Shown here one piece after another: positions 14,261-16,318 of a DNA stretch of 16,318 nucleotides. Position numbers and translations under genes: made by a program. The stretch is from an uncultured Clostridia bacterium. GTDB lineage: Bacteria; Bacillota; Clostridia; TANB77; CAG-465. The notes beneath the pieces were generated by a model. It saw nothing but the letters and a program-made list of their open reading frames with translations, did no database searches and was not told where the DNA came from. Each line of letters begins with the position of its first letter. The first letter of the stretch is position 1. Location of the stretch: NCBI GenBank assembly GCA_947628575.1, contig CANRAK010000026.1, forward strand, positions 1-16,318, in the 5' to 3' direction.

Positions 14261-15823
14261 GTGAAAAAAATTAGATTTTTATTCATAACACTAGTTATAT
14301 TTTTATCACTTTCAAGTGTAAATGTATTTGCACAAGAAGATGAAAATAATATGCAAGAAGCAAAACAAGAAGAAAGTAATGAAGATCAAAAACAAGATAT
14401 ATTAGCATTAATAGATGATAGCTTAAAAGATATTGAAAATAAGCTTAAAGATATTGATGACAAAGTACTTAATGTAAAGAAACAAGAAGAATTTGAATAT
14501 TATCCAGCTATTAGACTAAGTGTTGATACACCAATATTTGGTATGTCTTCTCTTGTAGAAAATAAATTAAGAGTAAAAAAAGATATTTCAACATCAGATG
14601 TAGCAAATAAGTATTCGATTAGAGATATTGTTAAAAATAAAAAGATTAGATTACCTGATTCTATATTAGGTTCTATTGTAATGTCAACTAAAGAATACTC
14701 AATAGATAAAAAGATGACAGTACCACAACTAAAATTAACATTAATTAAAACAATACAATATTTATCTCAAGTTGAAAGTGCAAATCAATTTATAGATACT
14801 CAAACAAACAATATTTTTAGAGACTATATAAATGATACTAAAAAAGAAACTATGAAAGATGTAAGAGATAGAAATACAAAAATTCAAAAAAGCCTAGTTG
14901 AAGTATCAGATAATATAAAAGTATTAAGTTTTTTAGGTGAAGATGTAACTGAATATAAAGAAGAATATAATAATATTAGTGAGCAGTTATATAAAAATAC
15001 TAAAAAGGTAAAAAACTCTTTAATACTAGATGATGAGCTAACTGAGCTTGTAAAAGATTCTGTTGCAAGTGAAAGTAAAATAATAGACTTACAACAAAAA
15101 GTATCTACTGCATATAATAAAGCAGTAGAAAATATGGAGTATGCTACTTTCCTAAAGAATGTAAAGAGTAATTTTAAAACTAAATATGATAATATAAAAA
15201 AATATATCGACTCAGCATCTGAAACTAAAGAGGGAGAATCAGATGAAGAAGTTGTTACTGTAGTAAATTATGAAGTTACTTCTAAGGCAACTTTAGATTA
15301 TATGAAAATTGCTTTAGATGAAGTTAATACTGAGATAAAAGATATTAATAAAGATAAAAAAGAAGAAAGTAGCGAAGAAAATAAAGAAGAAGAGCAAGTA
15401 GAAAATAGCGAAGATAAAAAGAAAGAAACTAAAGAGGAAAAAGAAAAGATAATAGAAGATAATAAGCAAAAAATAGATGAGTGGTATTCTAAGTATAAAG
15501 AAGTACTGTCTAGAGAGCATAGATTTTATATAGATAATATAAATATGCTACTAAGAGATAGTAACAATAAAATGTCATCTATTATTGCACAAATTAATTC
15601 TGGAATAAAAATAAAGAATGATATATTTAATTATACAAAATATATCTACATAGATTTACCAGAAAGATTAAATAATTATATGGATGAAAATAATATAAAT
15701 TCTATGATAGAAAAAAGCAATTTAATTAGTAAACTAAAAAAAGAGCTTAATAATTTATCATTAACAAATAATAATATAACAAAAATGTATGATGAAGTAA
15801 TCGAAGAAATTTTGAAAAGTTAG
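14261..15823 (+). CDS. Secreted coiled-coil-rich protein of unknown function
   Basis: I do not recognise this 520-residue protein. The start chosen is GTG 14261, eight bases after AAGGAG (14247-14252); an in-frame GTG at 14252 overlaps that site. It begins with a clear signal peptide (MKKIRFLFITLVIFLSLSSV, cleavage near VFA-QE at 24). An acidic stretch and a short helix follow (about 45-75). Next is a region with some hydrophobic strands (about 80-175, FEYYPAIRLSVDTPIFGM), then long helices with heptad-like spacing (about 185-315 and 395-515). Residues about 362-398 are an extremely charged Glu/Lys run (SSEENKEEEQVENSEDKKKE). There is no membrane anchor, LPXTG or catalytic motif, and no cysteine. 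It has its own promoter, and smpB follows 12 bases later without a break. An envelope structural or adaptor role is a guess. Confidence 0.75.
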   Translation: MKKIRFLFITLVIFLSLSSVNVFAQEDENNMQEAKQEESNEDQKQDILALIDDSLKDIENKLKDIDDKVLNVKKQEEFEYYPAIRLSVDTPIFGMSSLVENKLRVKKDISTSDVANKYSIRDIVKNKKIRLPDSILGSIVMSTKEYSIDKKMTVPQLKLTLIKTIQYLSQVESANQFIDTQTNNIFRDYINDTKKETMKDVRDRNTKIQKSLVEVSDNIKVLSFLGEDVTEYKEEYNNISEQLYKNTKKVKNSLILDDELTELVKDSVASESKIIDLQQKVSTAYNKAVENMEYATFLKNVKSNFKTKYDNIKKYIDSASETKEGESDEEVVTVVNYEVTSKATLDYMKIALDEVNTEIKDINKDKKEESSEENKEEEQVENSEDKKKETKEEKEKIIEDNKQKIDEWYSKYKEVLSREHRFYIDNINMLLRDSNNKMSSIIAQINSGIKIKNDIFNYTKYIYIDLPERLNNYMDENNINSMIEKSNLISKLKKELNNLSLTNNNITKMYDEVIEEILKS

Positions 15824-15835
15824 TAGGTATTTTAA

Positions 15836-16297
15836 ATGAAAAAGCAGTTTATAGACAAGAGTAGAGTAGAAGTTAGAAATAGGGAAATAAACTTTAAATA
15901 TGAGATAATTGAAAGACTTGAGTGTGGTTTAGAATTAAAAGGTACAGAAGTAAAGTCTATTCGTGACGGGATGTGTAATTTAAAAGATAGCTTTGCACTA
16001 ATTAGAAATAACGAAGTTATATTAAAAAATATGCATATAAGTCCTTATGAACATGGTAATATATATAATGTTAACCCATTAAGAGATAGAAAACTTCTAG
16101 TACATAAAAAAGAAATACTAAAAATGCTAAATTATATTAAACAAGGTGGATATACACTAGTTCCATCAAAACTATATTCAAAGGGAAGATGGTTTAAAGT
16201 AGAACTTTGTGTATGTAAAGGTAAAAAATTATATGATAAAAGAGAAACATTAAAAGAAAAAGAAGCAAAAAGACAAATAAATGAATTTAAAAAATAA
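15836..16297 (+). CDS. smpB: SsrA (tmRNA)-binding protein SmpB
   Basis: SmpB binds tmRNA and delivers it to stalled ribosomes for trans-translation. The 153-residue product has the usual length and family motifs in order: VRNREINFKYEI, LELKGTEVKSIRDGMCNLKD, MHISPYEHGNIYNVNPLRDR, KLLVHKKEI, YTLVPSKLYSKGRWFKVELC and GKKLYDKRETLKEKEAKRQI. The last is the basic C-terminal tail that enters the decoding centre. The commonest form of the N-terminal motif has EAGI where this has ECGL. The ribosome site is weak (TAGGT, eight bases before the ATG), only 12 bases after the upstream stop, so it may depend on translation of the coiled-coil gene. The usual upstream partner, RNase R, is absent. A terminator begins inside its last codons. 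The tmRNA gene often lies close by, possibly just beyond the window. Confidence 0.96.
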   Translation: MKKQFIDKSRVEVRNREINFKYEIIERLECGLELKGTEVKSIRDGMCNLKDSFALIRNNEVILKNMHISPYEHGNIYNVNPLRDRKLLVHKKEILKMLNYIKQGGYTLVPSKLYSKGRWFKVELCVCKGKKLYDKRETLKEKEAKRQINEFKK

Positions 16298-16318
16298 AGG
16301 TGTAAACCTTTATTTTTT
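16291..16318 (+). terminator. Rho-independent terminator after smpB
   Basis: AAAATAAAGGT (16291-16301) pairs with ACCTTTATTTT (16306-16316) over 11 bp around a GUAA (GNRA) tetraloop, followed by T residues to the window end. The smpB stop codon (16295-16297) lies in the 5' arm. Confidence 0.88.

Noticed and set aside
15300..15480. Tandem-repeat or low-complexity DNA element in the coiled-coil gene
   Set aside because: The GAA/AAA-rich stretch has no fixed repeat unit and is explained by the charged protein segment.
15314..15520. Very hydrophobic minus-strand frame opposite the coiled-coil gene
   Set aside because: It is the complement of a Glu/Lys-rich segment (GAA/AAA codons read as TTC/TTT), which produces false hydrophobic frames.

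Overview
The window is an A+T-rich piece of chromosome from a low-GC Gram-positive bacterium (Firmicutes), most likely a spore-forming or spore-descended member of the Clostridia. Grounds: a divisome block FtsQ/DivIB - DUF881 - small basic protein; a SpoIVB-type peptidase with an intact catalytic triad; a T-box leader in front of pheS-pheT; TTG and GTG starts alongside strong AGGAG-type ribosome sites; and near-consensus sigma-A promoters with 17-bp spacers. No tRNA, rRNA, CRISPR array, insertion sequence or phage gene was seen, so it reads as ordinary vertically inherited chromosome.

Layout. Positions 1-2617 carry the end of a cell-division operon: ftsQ/divIB (5' end cut by the window), a DUF881 membrane coiled-coil protein, the small basic protein sbp, and a DUF975 membrane protein, closed by a hairpin terminator. 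Positions 2694-4068 hold a small four-helix membrane protein (TIGR04086-like) whose end overlaps the start of spoIVB. Positions 4184-6165 form a three-gene unit: an unrecognised membrane-anchored protein, a DHH/DHHA1 phosphoesterase and a DUF402 protein, ended by a 13-bp perfect hairpin. Positions 6180-7265 hold a GNAT acetyltransferase directly abutting a short N-formylglutamate amidohydrolase-like protein.

Positions 7269-11055 are the phenylalanyl-tRNA synthetase operon: a consensus promoter, a full T-box leader with a Phe (UUC) specifier and a UGGU tRNA-acceptor bulge, then pheS and pheT. A symmetric 13-bp hairpin ends pheT and also serves the convergent D,D-carboxypeptidase gene on the minus strand (11053-12177).

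Divergent from the carboxypeptidase is the least understood part. An unrecognised multi-spanning membrane protein with a large extracytoplasmic domain (12302-13321) is translationally coupled to a membrane-anchored HExxH metalloprotease (13333-14193). A secreted, coiled-coil-rich 520-residue protein follows from its own promoter (14261-15823). smpB (15836-16297), the tmRNA partner for trans-translation, follows and ends in a GUAA-loop terminator at the window edge.

Most of the window is housekeeping. The best candidates for something undescribed are the membrane protein/metalloprotease pair with the adjacent coiled-coil protein, followed by the exported protein-DHH-DUF402 unit. Several gene starts were moved from the longest open frame to sites with properly spaced ribosome-binding sequences, as explained in the entries.
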